Below are positions 1 through 5,816 of a DNA stretch of 22,498 bases, piece after piece. The notes beneath the pieces are model-generated. The model was not told where the DNA came from. It did not search any database and saw only the letters and a program-made list of their open reading frames with translations. The position numbers were made by a program, and so were the translations under genes. The stretch is from a virus. Each line of letters starts with the position of its first letter. Within the stretch, counting starts at the first letter, position 1. The DNA is taken from positions 1 through 22,498 of the IMG/VR virus record IMGVR_UViG_3300010155_000107; one strand, 5' to 3'.

Positions 1-21
1 AAATAAAAGTGAAGAAAACAC

Positions 22-50
22 TTGATATTGTTTTACGTATATGAGATAAT
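22..50 (+). promoter_or_regulatory. sigma70-type early promoter
   Basis: TTGATA at 22-27 and GATAAT at 45-50 are separated by exactly 17 bases, which is close to the consensus for the bacterial housekeeping sigma factor. Transcription would begin near position 57. It lies upstream of the non-coding region and all the small genes that precede the phage RNA polymerase, which is where T7-like phages keep the promoters read by host polymerase. The match is seen directly; its activity is inferred. Confidence 0.7.
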
Positions 51-56
51 ATATTT

Positions 57-540
57 GTAGAGTAACCAATTTGCGTAAAGATACGCCTGTGGTAACACTA
101 ATCTTACCTATGTAATTAGGTTGCATTAAGAGGAAATTGGCAGAAAACTACTCATTTAAAGGTATGAGTGAAGTGTCTGGAATATGATGTAAGATTCATT
201 AGGTCATGGGAGGATAAGACAGGTCTCGACTCCGACTCTACTCAGGAACAACAGTGAGGTGTTAAGTTGTGGCATAGTTGACTGAGCTATGTCTTGAATA
301 AGCCTCAAGGAAAGTATGTGAGGTATACTTAAAGGTGCGTAGGAGGTCGCTCCGAAGCCAAGAGCAAGTAAGAAATATACTTTCCGATTACTTAGAAAGG
401 ATTAAAAGAATGATAGTGGTTATTGACGTAATAATTGTACAGCCCACTTCATAAAGACTTGAGCATACGACTCAGAGGGGAAGTCTTAGACCATAACTGC
501 TTGGTTAGTTTACGAACCTTATTACTTTAACTTTAAACTG
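57..540 (+). ncRNA. putative structured leader RNA, unknown family
   Basis: About 480 bases without a substantial reading frame lie between a strong promoter and the first protein gene. By hand count 80 of 180 bases at 181-360 are G or C (44%), against 25% at 12841-12900. Local hairpins include 73-77/82-86, 106-110/117-121, 150-155/164-169, 271-277/287-293 (extended by 262-265/294-297 and 255-259/303-307), 312-317/325-330, 342-345/350-353 and 454-460/481-487. Helix 66-72/134-140 closes two of them into a junction, and 415-423/493-501 closes another domain with two G-U pairs. I do not recognise tmRNA, RNase P, a tRNA or a self-splicing intron core. Any one of these short helices could be chance; the case rests on their number, the G+C and the lack of genes. 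It could instead be a long untranslated leader. Confidence 0.4.
410..454 (+). CDS. possible 14-codon leader peptide
   Basis: ATG at 410 is preceded by AAAGGA at 396-401, a reasonable ribosome site, and encodes MIVVIDVIIVQPTS before TAA. The peptide is very hydrophobic. It sits inside the putative structured RNA, so translating it would disturb the nearby helix 415-423/493-501. It may be chance: a 14-codon frame is not significant alone. It is listed because the ribosome site and start fit well. Confidence 0.15.
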   Translation: MIVVIDVIIVQPTS

Positions 541-550
541 GAGAATCAAT

Positions 551-763
551 ATGGAATGGAAGGATATGATAACTGAGACTCTTGAAGAAGAGGAAAAAAT
601 GGTGATTAAATATAAAAGTGAATCCAAAGATGAGTTAATAGCTATTGAGGATATGCACCCTGAGCATTTAATCAATGCTATATACAAAGCAGTCAGAGAA
701 AACAAGCAAATAGTCTTTGAGGTACATAAAATTCTAATAGAGAAAGTTGTATGGAATGTATAG
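551..763 (+). CDS. small early protein, unknown function (70 aa)
   Basis: First protein gene after the promoter. The start is supported by GGAG at 540-543, eight bases upstream. The product is acidic in its first third (a run of glutamates around residues 12-15) and then has a short segment, MHPEHLINAIYKA, of a kind common in small phage proteins, but I cannot name a family. No signal peptide or membrane segment is visible. Its last 13 bases overlap the next start, implying translational coupling. By position it is a candidate host-takeover protein like T7's 0.x genes; that role is inference from place only. Confidence 0.7.
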   Translation: MEWKDMITETLEEEEKMVIKYKSESKDELIAIEDMHPEHLINAIYKAVRENKQIVFEVHKILIEKVVWNV

Positions 764-963
764 ATGATGTGAAACAAGAAATAAATGATTGGAATAACTT
801 TATATTTACCAGAAACAAATTAAAAAAAGAATTAAAAGAGAAGGATCTCCAAAAAAGGAAAGAATACTTAAAAAGGATAGAAGAATTACATATTGATGGA
901 ATTCAAAAAAGGAAAGAACACTTAAAAAGGCTAGAAGAATTACATAAACAAGCTAGGAGGTGA
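751..963 (+). CDS. small coiled-coil protein with internal duplication (70 aa)
   Basis: The start overlaps the end of the preceding gene and the stop codon lies within AGGAGGTGA, which also supplies the ribosome site of the next gene, so the three are coupled. The protein is highly charged and lysine/glutamate-rich. Its second half holds two copies of QKRKEYLKRIEELH-type sequence 18 residues apart, predicted to form an amphipathic helix or coiled coil. No known family is recognised. It may act as an oligomeric early protein; nothing in the sequence gives a function. Confidence 0.6.
   Translation: MECIDDVKQEINDWNNFIFTRNKLKKELKEKDLQKRKEYLKRIEELHIDGIQKRKEHLKRLEELHKQARR
850..945 (+). repeat. two direct copies of a 42-base unit within a gene
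   Basis: Bases 850-891 and 904-945 agree at 40 of 42 positions, offset by 54 bases (18 codons). They encode the duplicated helical segment of the 70-residue charged protein and look like a recent in-frame duplication. Confidence 0.85.
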
Positions 964-1338
964 ATGATATATATAGTAAGGAATATGTTAGATGATGAGT
1001 TCATTGATGGTGAATTCAATCAAAATTCTATACTAGGTATTTTTAACACAAAGGATTTTTTCACATTATTTCATATAGTGAATGATGCTATTGATGCCTT
1101 CACACTCTCTTTTACGGAGTTACCTAATGACACAGGTGTATTCTTTACAAGGGGAGGTACTATAGAATTTGAACAAGATGATCTAACAACTAATCCTATT
1201 ACCTTTGAGTCAAATCTCATTGAGATAACAGAGTCACTAACATCTTATTTAAATGAAGGTGCAGATTGGAAGATGTGGATCATGAAAAAAGATAAACTTT
1301 GGTGGAGTCATCTTACTAAACCATATTTACTTAATTAA
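964..1338 (+). CDS. early protein, unknown function (124 aa)
   Basis: The start is well supported: AGGAGG at 956-961 overlaps the stop of the upstream gene. The product is acidic (many D and E, for example DDEFIDGEF near residues 10-18) with aromatic-rich stretches and a tryptophan-rich C-terminus (W102, W105 and a WW pair). No membrane segment or familiar motif is seen. It belongs to the early cluster between the host-type promoter and the phage RNA polymerase, where T7 carries inhibitors of host enzymes. Acidic early phage proteins sometimes mimic DNA, but nothing here is specific enough to claim that. Confidence 0.7.
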   Translation: MIYIVRNMLDDEFIDGEFNQNSILGIFNTKDFFTLFHIVNDAIDAFTLSFTELPNDTGVFFTRGGTIEFEQDDLTTNPITFESNLIEITESLTSYLNEGADWKMWIMKKDKLWWSHLTKPYLLN

Positions 1339-1348
1339 AAGGTGGAAT

Positions 1349-1528
1349 ATGAATAGGTGGTTTCTTATTTTACCAGATATACTCGTTTTTTTTAGTATAT
1401 GGGGATTTGGATTTTTCACTGGTATATTTATCATAGCAGTAAGTGGATTAATATTTTGTTGGGGAGGTGGAGCGATTACTATTCGATACAGTAAAGATGA
1501 GATTATAGATGATAACTTACATTTTTAA
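1349..1528 (+). CDS. small two-segment membrane protein (59 aa)
   Basis: The frame starts at ATG 1349 after AAAAGGTGG (1337-1345). Residues 4 to about 46 are almost entirely hydrophobic with a break around Gly19-Gly21, consistent with two closely spaced membrane segments. The last 14 residues are charged (RYSKDEIIDDNLHF) and would face the cytoplasm or lie at the membrane surface. The size and shape are compatible with a holin-like or superinfection-exclusion protein. T7's holin is encoded late rather than beside the RNA polymerase gene, so a membrane-acting early protein is at least as likely. No family is recognised. Confidence 0.6.
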   Translation: MNRWFLILPDILVFFSIWGFGFFTGIFIIAVSGLIFCWGGGAITIRYSKDEIIDDNLHF

Positions 1529-1540
1529 TATAAGGAGAGA

Positions 1541-1621
1541 ATGATATTTACATTATACATAATAGTATTTAGTTGTTTAGTTTATATAGTAAGTTTACAT
1601 TGGTTATTCATTTTCATATAA
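1541..1621 (+). CDS. 26-residue hydrophobic micro-protein
   Basis: ATG at 1541 follows AAGGAG (1532-1537) and reads 26 codons to TAA at 1619. Nearly every residue is hydrophobic, with one histidine near the end, giving a single predicted membrane-spanning helix. The next gene's ribosome site begins directly after the stop, so it fills the whole gap between the 59-residue membrane protein and the RNA polymerase gene. Its function is unknown; it may partner the preceding membrane protein. The good ribosome site and tight packing support it as real, but it is very short. Confidence 0.4.
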   Translation: MIFTLYIIVFSCLVYIVSLHWLFIFI

Positions 1622-1631
1622 AAAGGAAGGA

Positions 1632-4073
1632 ATGAACATATTTGAAGAACAGAAAAAACTAGAAGAAGATATGATTGAATTCGGGATTGAGAAGTTCCGT
1701 AAACAAGTAAGAGAAGCAAAGAGTTCTTCCGCTGAGTCTACATCTTTACATGGCATTCTATTAATGAAACAGAGTGTAGACAAGTTTTCTAGAAAAATAG
1801 ATTCATTTATAGGTGAAGCATTACAAGGTGGTGCAGGAAGGAAAGCCCTTGCCGCACCTTTTCTAGCTATGTTGGAGTCAGAGGTATCAGCATTCATCAC
1901 TTTAAGATCCATTATGGATGGAATATCTAAATCTCAGAAACTAACTAATTTAGCTTTTAAGATTGGACAATCACTAGAAGATCAAGTAAAATTTAATTTA
2001 TATAGAGAGGGAGACAAGCATTATTTTGATTACTTAATGAAACAAGTAGGAAAGAGATCAGCATCTCGTCATTATCGTAGATATGGTTTACTAAAACATT
2101 GTAAACACAAGATAGATATAGAACATACCGACACATGGACGGTAACAGAACGAATCCAAGTAGGATTGAAGTGTGTAGATTTGTTAGTACGTTCAACTGG
2201 TCTAGTTAAGGTAGTGACTATGACTAAAAGTAGAAAGAAAAAGGAATTAACTATCCTTCCTACTGCCACCACGCTAGATTGGATTGAAAAGATTAATAGT
2301 AAGGGAGAATTACTTAGTCCAGCATACTCTCCAATGGTATGTACACCTTTAAATTGGACCTCACCTTATAGTGGTGGATATTTAACAAAAAGAATTAGAT
2401 TTATAAAGACCAGTAACAAGAATATAGCTAGTGAATTAGCTTATCACGACATGAAACAAGAGTATAGTTGTGTAAATGCATTACAAAATACTACATGGAA
2501 AGTAAATAAGAAAGTATTTCATACCATGTCGGAAGCATGGGAGCAAAGGATAAGTATTGGATCGTTACCAGATAGGACTGAAGCCACTATTCCACCATGT
2601 CCAGCCAGTAAGGGAATGAAGAAAGCGGATATGGACGAAGAGATGTATAAAAAGTTTATAGATTGGAAAACTATTGCATCAGAATGTTATGCAGAGAATG
2701 TAAGGAGAAAATCTAAGATACTACAGTTTATGAGAACCATTAAAATGGCAGAAAAATTTTCTAAGTATGAAAGTTTTTATTTTCCATACCAAGTAGATTT
2801 CAGAGGTAGAAAATACACTGTATCATCCTTTCTTACACCACAAGGTACAGAGTATGCAAAGGCACTACTAACATTCTCCAAGAGTTTACCAATTAAGAAC
2901 CAAGAACAGGTAGATTGGTTAGCAATACATGGTGCAAACTGTGCCGGAATAGATAAACACACCTTAAAAGAGAGAGTAGATTGGGTCTATGAAAACGAGA
3001 ATGAGATATTGGATTCAGCAAAACACGGATTAGATAGTGAATTCTGGAAAAAGGTTAGTGATCCTTGGTTATTCTTAGCATTCTGCTATGAGTGGGCGGG
3101 ATTTAAGAGGGAAGGTTTCGGTTATAAATCAAGTTTACCTATAGCCTTAGATGGTAGCAATAATGGGCTACAACATTATTCAGCGATGTTACGATGTAAA
3201 GTAGGTGGTCACGCAACAAATCTTATGGATAAAGAGCAACCACAAGACATATATCAAGATGTCGCTGATCATGTACTAAGAGAAGTAAGGAAGGAGATGG
3301 AAGACGGAGATGAGATGGCAGAGAAGTGGTTAAATTCTGGACTTATTAATCGTAAGATGACTAAACGACCTGTTATGGTAGTACCATATGGAGGTACAAG
3401 ATTTAGCTGTAGAAGTTACGTAGAAGAGTATGTTAGGGATTGTATTTATGAGGGACTTAACTATCCTTGGGATAAAAATCTTCCTTTGTACATACCTGTG
3501 AACTGGATTACAACTAGAGTGTGGAATGCTATCACAGAGGTAGTAGTGAGTGCAAAAGAGGCTATGGATTGGATTAGAAAAGTTTCAAGTATAATGAGTA
3601 AAGAAAATTATCCCTTGATATGGTGGATTCCATCTGGTATGATAATTCATCAACAATATAAGGACATATCTAAGAAAAAAATATTCACACATATTGATGG
3701 AATCCTAATTAAACCCACTATACAGATTGAGGATGATTCAGGAATTGATAATAGAAGATCTGTCAATGGTTCAGCACCTAATTTTGTACATTCTTTAGAT
3801 GCATGTGCATTGACCTTCACAGTAAATATGTGTATGGATGTAAATATACAATCATTCCAAATGATACATGATTCATATGGTACACATGCATCAAATACAC
3901 CTCAATTAGCACAATTATTAAGAAAAGCATTTGTTAAACTGTATCAAGAGTTTGATCCTCTTGATGAGTTTAAAAAATCAGCTTTGGAAGTGGTTGATTA
4001 TATTCCCAACCCACCAAAGAGGGGAGAGTTAGATATAACAGAAGTACTAAATTCTAAATACTTCTTTTGTTAA
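1632..4073 (+). CDS. T7-type single-subunit DNA-directed RNA polymerase (T7 gp1)
   Basis: This enzyme transcribes the phage's own middle and late genes and usually primes replication at its origins. The start at 1632 follows AAAAAGGAAGGA. At 813 residues it is somewhat shorter than T7's 883. The catalytic motifs are clear: motif A ALDGSNNG with D507 (T7 D537), motif B TKRPVMVVPYG with K578 and Y586 (T7 K631 and Y639, same spacing), and motif C MIHDSYG with D747 (T7 D812). The C-terminus ends YFFC where T7 has FAFA, the 'foot' that reaches the active site. It is transcribed early, downstream of the host-type promoter. The gene is complete with no frameshift. Assignment is certain; promoter specificity cannot be read from sequence alone. 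Confidence 0.98.
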   Translation: MNIFEEQKKLEEDMIEFGIEKFRKQVREAKSSSAESTSLHGILLMKQSVDKFSRKIDSFIGEALQGGAGRKALAAPFLAMLESEVSAFITLRSIMDGISKSQKLTNLAFKIGQSLEDQVKFNLYREGDKHYFDYLMKQVGKRSASRHYRRYGLLKHCKHKIDIEHTDTWTVTERIQVGLKCVDLLVRSTGLVKVVTMTKSRKKKELTILPTATTLDWIEKINSKGELLSPAYSPMVCTPLNWTSPYSGGYLTKRIRFIKTSNKNIASELAYHDMKQEYSCVNALQNTTWKVNKKVFHTMSEAWEQRISIGSLPDRTEATIPPCPASKGMKKADMDEEMYKKFIDWKTIASECYAENVRRKSKILQFMRTIKMAEKFSKYESFYFPYQVDFRGRKYTVSSFLTPQGTEYAKALLTFSKSLPIKNQEQVDWLAIHGANCAGIDKHTLKERVDWVYENENEILDSAKHGLDSEFWKKVSDPWLFLAFCYEWAGFKREGFGYKSSLPIALDGSNNGLQHYSAMLRCKVGGHATNLMDKEQPQDIYQDVADHVLREVRKEMEDGDEMAEKWLNSGLINRKMTKRPVMVVPYGGTRFSCRSYVEEYVRDCIYEGLNYPWDKNLPLYIPVNWITTRVWNAITEVVVSAKEAMDWIRKVSSIMSKENYPLIWWIPSGMIIHQQYKDISKKKIFTHIDGILIKPTIQIEDDSGIDNRRSVNGSAPNFVHSLDACALTFTVNMCMDVNIQSFQMIHDSYGTHASNTPQLAQLLRKAFVKLYQEFDPLDEFKKSALEVVDYIPNPPKRGELDITEVLNSKYFFC

Positions 4074-4151
4074 TTAACTACCCTTATAGTATTCAAGTTA
4101 ATAATAATTTGAATTTTAAACCTATAATATAACCATTTAAGGAGGATATAA
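4074..4151 (+). promoter_or_regulatory. AT-rich spacer with phage-promoter-like motif; candidate replication origin
   Basis: The 78-base gap between the RNA polymerase and SSB genes contains CTACCCTTATAG ending at G4089, which resembles the TATAG core of T7-family promoters and matches a motif at 12814-12825. The bases after it are very AT-rich (11 of 60 G or C at 4081-4140) and include a weak hairpin, 4091-4096/4109-4114. In T7 the primary origin lies at the same place, just after gene 1, as phage promoters followed by an AT-rich segment. A ribosome site, AAGGAGG (4139-4145), precedes the SSB gene. Confidence 0.35.
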
Positions 4152-4700
4152 ATGGCAGATAGACAAGTATCTCCGTCAGGAAAAGTGGCGTGGGCATATA
4201 TAGAACGACCTAATACAAAATTCTCAGAAGAAGGGGAATATCAATTAGCGTTCACAATTCCACGTAAAAATGCCAAGAAGTTTATGGCAACCATTGACGA
4301 GTGGATGGACTCTTCTCAAAAAGAGTCAGGAGCAAAAAAATTAGCTGATCCACCATATAAAGAAGATGGTGATGATGTACTGTTCAAGTTTAAACAGAAA
4401 CCATTTTTTAAATCTAAGAACGGTGAAAAAAGAAAGGTTACAATCCGTTTAATTGATGCTAAATTGAATCCTTGTAATGTATCACTTGGACGAGGTTCCG
4501 ATGTAAAGGTTTCATTTCGACCTAATTTCTGGACTGTTCAAGGTGGTGCAGGTGTTACCATGTATATGGATGCCGTACAAGTTATCAATTTAATCCCTTA
4601 TAACCCAATATCAGATATGGGTTTTGAAGAGGAAGAGGGTTTTGAAGATTCTTCTGAAGATACTTCATCTGAATTTAAAGAAGAGGATGAGGACTTCTAA
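4152..4700 (+). CDS. single-stranded DNA-binding protein (T7 gp2.5-like)
   Basis: This protein coats single-stranded DNA at the fork, promotes annealing and contacts polymerase and helicase. It has 182 residues (T7 gp2.5: 232). The first 145 residues form the basic, beta-rich OB-fold part. The last 35 or so are strongly acidic and end EEDEDF, the hallmark acidic tail with terminal phenylalanine that in T7 binds the polymerase. The start has a very good ribosome site (AAGGAGG) and the position after the RNA polymerase gene matches T7. The endonuclease I gene starts inside its acidic-tail codons. Confidence 0.93.
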   Translation: MADRQVSPSGKVAWAYIERPNTKFSEEGEYQLAFTIPRKNAKKFMATIDEWMDSSQKESGAKKLADPPYKEDGDDVLFKFKQKPFFKSKNGEKRKVTIRLIDAKLNPCNVSLGRGSDVKVSFRPNFWTVQGGAGVTMYMDAVQVINLIPYNPISDMGFEEEEGFEDSSEDTSSEFKEEDEDF

Positions 4701-5046
4701 AGGGTTCCGTAATCAATTTGAAGAGAAACTAGGTTCCTTCCTAGAGGAAAAACGTATAACCTATGAATACGAAACACTTATTCTAGGTTATACGTTGAAA
4801 GGAAATTATAAACCAGATTTTATTCTACCTAATGGAATAATTATTGAGGCAAAAGGATTTTTTAGACTTACAGCACAACGGATTTTAAAAGCTATCAAGA
4901 AACAACATCCTGACTTAGATATTAGACTTGTATTTTACGATTGTAATAAAAAAGTTCAAGGTTCTAACTTAACGTGTAAGGCTTGGGCTACAAAATATAA
5001 TTTTAAATATGCAAATAAAAATATTCCAGAAGAATGGATAGAATAA
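4687..5046 (+). CDS. endonuclease I, Holliday-junction resolvase (T7 gp3)
   Basis: A structure-selective nuclease that resolves branched DNA during packaging and breaks down host DNA. The frame is open from 4624, but I choose ATG 4687, overlapping the SSB gene by 14 bases: it gives 120 residues, and its N-terminus lines up with the T7 enzyme, while the extra upstream codons are merely the shifted SSB tail. The active-site set is intact: E12 (FEEKL), D44 (YKPDF), E54 and K56 (IIEAKG), matching T7 E20, D55, E65 and K67. The C-terminal IPEEWIE matches T7's IPAEWI. It is shorter than T7's 149 residues because the basic C-terminal tail is absent. Confidence 0.93.
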   Translation: MRTSKGFRNQFEEKLGSFLEEKRITYEYETLILGYTLKGNYKPDFILPNGIIIEAKGFFRLTAQRILKAIKKQHPDLDIRLVFYDCNKKVQGSNLTCKAWATKYNFKYANKNIPEEWIE

Positions 5047-5462
5047 ACAGAACAGAAACTAAATATATTATTATACATAGTAGTCAGACACCACCTAGTA
5101 AAAATCTTAATGTTAAAGATATGAATAAACTTCATAGACAGAAAGGGTTTTTAAATGTGGTGCATCATCTTATTATAAAGAGAGATGGTAACGTAGAAAC
5201 AGGTAGACATATTGAAGAGGTAGGAGCACACACAGAGGGTTATAATGATATATCTATATCAGTATGTCTAGTTGGTGGAGATTCTACAGATTCAGAATTG
5301 GAACCTTGTTTAAATTATACATCAAAACAATGGGAAGAATTAAAAGAGAGTATTATGTGGTTGAGGTATAAATATCCTCAATCTACTATCTTAGGTTTTA
5401 ATGAGATAGAAACTACTCAACTTTCTCCATACTTTGATGTTCAATCATGGTTAGACTTCTAA
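5034..5462 (+). CDS. T7 lysozyme-like (gp3.5) protein, amidase site apparently lost
   Basis: In T7 this protein is a zinc N-acetylmuramoyl-L-alanine amidase that also binds and inhibits the phage RNA polymerase. Here 142 residues align along the whole T7 protein: IIHSS, LIIKRDGNVETGR, SISVCLVGG and the C-terminal YFDVQSW are clear. The first zinc ligand is kept (H15 in IIHSS, T7 H17). Where T7 has HHEVAPKACPSFD, carrying H122, K128 and C130, this protein has FNEIETTQLSPYFD, so two ligands and the lysine are gone. The active-site Tyr (T7 GYHF) is His here (VHHL). The frame stays open and aligned on both sides, so this is substitution, not a frameshift. It probably keeps only a regulatory or binding role, which is inference. 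It overlaps the endonuclease gene by 13 bases. Confidence 0.85.
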   Translation: MDRINRTETKYIIIHSSQTPPSKNLNVKDMNKLHRQKGFLNVVHHLIIKRDGNVETGRHIEEVGAHTEGYNDISISVCLVGGDSTDSELEPCLNYTSKQWEELKESIMWLRYKYPQSTILGFNEIETTQLSPYFDVQSWLDF

Positions 5463-5477
5463 AACAGGAAGGGAAGT

Positions 5478-5816
5478 ATGGGTAAGGGTATTAAAAATAG
5501 AGGAACTCAAATTCATAATTTAAAAAATAAAACTCCCAAAAAATTTATTTGGGAAGAGGAACTTGAGAATGAACTCGACATGGAAGAAACATATACGTTT
5601 CGACAAATAAGAACTTTCATGGATAGAAGTGATTTGTCAGGTAAAAACTATAAAATTGATGATGTTAAGGTTCAATTTAACGCTTCAACTTTATCGGAAG
5701 TATTAGATCAAATGAAGTACTTCTTAGTAAGTTGTGGATTTACATATATCAAATCATTATCAGCAAAATCTAAACTAGATGATAAAATATGGAACTCTTC
5801 GGAAGAGAGAGTATAG
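5478..5816 (+). CDS. hypothetical protein between gp3.5 and primase (112 aa)
   Basis: The start at 5478 follows AGGAAGGGAAG. The N-terminal 30 residues are basic and probably disordered; the middle is acidic (EEELENELDMEE, residues 26-37). The C-terminal half has a mixed alpha/beta pattern including VLDQMKYFLVSCGF. No catalytic motif or membrane segment is recognised. Its 3' end overlaps the primase-helicase start by 28 bases. Its position inside the replication block suggests a replication or recombination accessory role, but that is based only on neighbours. Confidence 0.75.
   Translation: MGKGIKNRGTQIHNLKNKTPKKFIWEEELENELDMEETYTFRQIRTFMDRSDLSGKNYKIDDVKVQFNASTLSEVLDQMKYFLVSCGFTYIKSLSAKSKLDDKIWNSSEERV

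Noticed and set aside
424-453. Second sigma70 promoter starting at TTGACG
   Set aside because: The -35-like hexamer is good, but no acceptable -10 sequence stands 16-18 bases downstream.
57-540. Group I intron, tmRNA or RNase P RNA
   Set aside because: Some fragments (for example around 222-240 and 461-480) recall intron core sequences, but I could not form a consistent P3/P7 core, and no interrupted gene flanks the region. No tRNA-like T-arm or conserved RNase P core was found either.
505-777. 90-codon reading frame on the minus strand
   Set aside because: It lies opposite two plus-strand genes with good ribosome sites, has no recognisable motif, and all other genes are on the plus strand. 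The other minus-strand frames in the window are rejected for the same reason.
2355-2375. Phage promoter inside the RNA polymerase gene (CACCTTATAG)
   Set aside because: It matches the candidate motif but is in coding sequence and may simply reflect codons for a PYSGG segment; in an AT-rich genome such matches are expected by chance.
4624-4686. Upstream start for endonuclease I
   Set aside because: The extra 21 residues are the SSB acidic-tail codons read in another frame; starting at 4687 fits the T7 protein.
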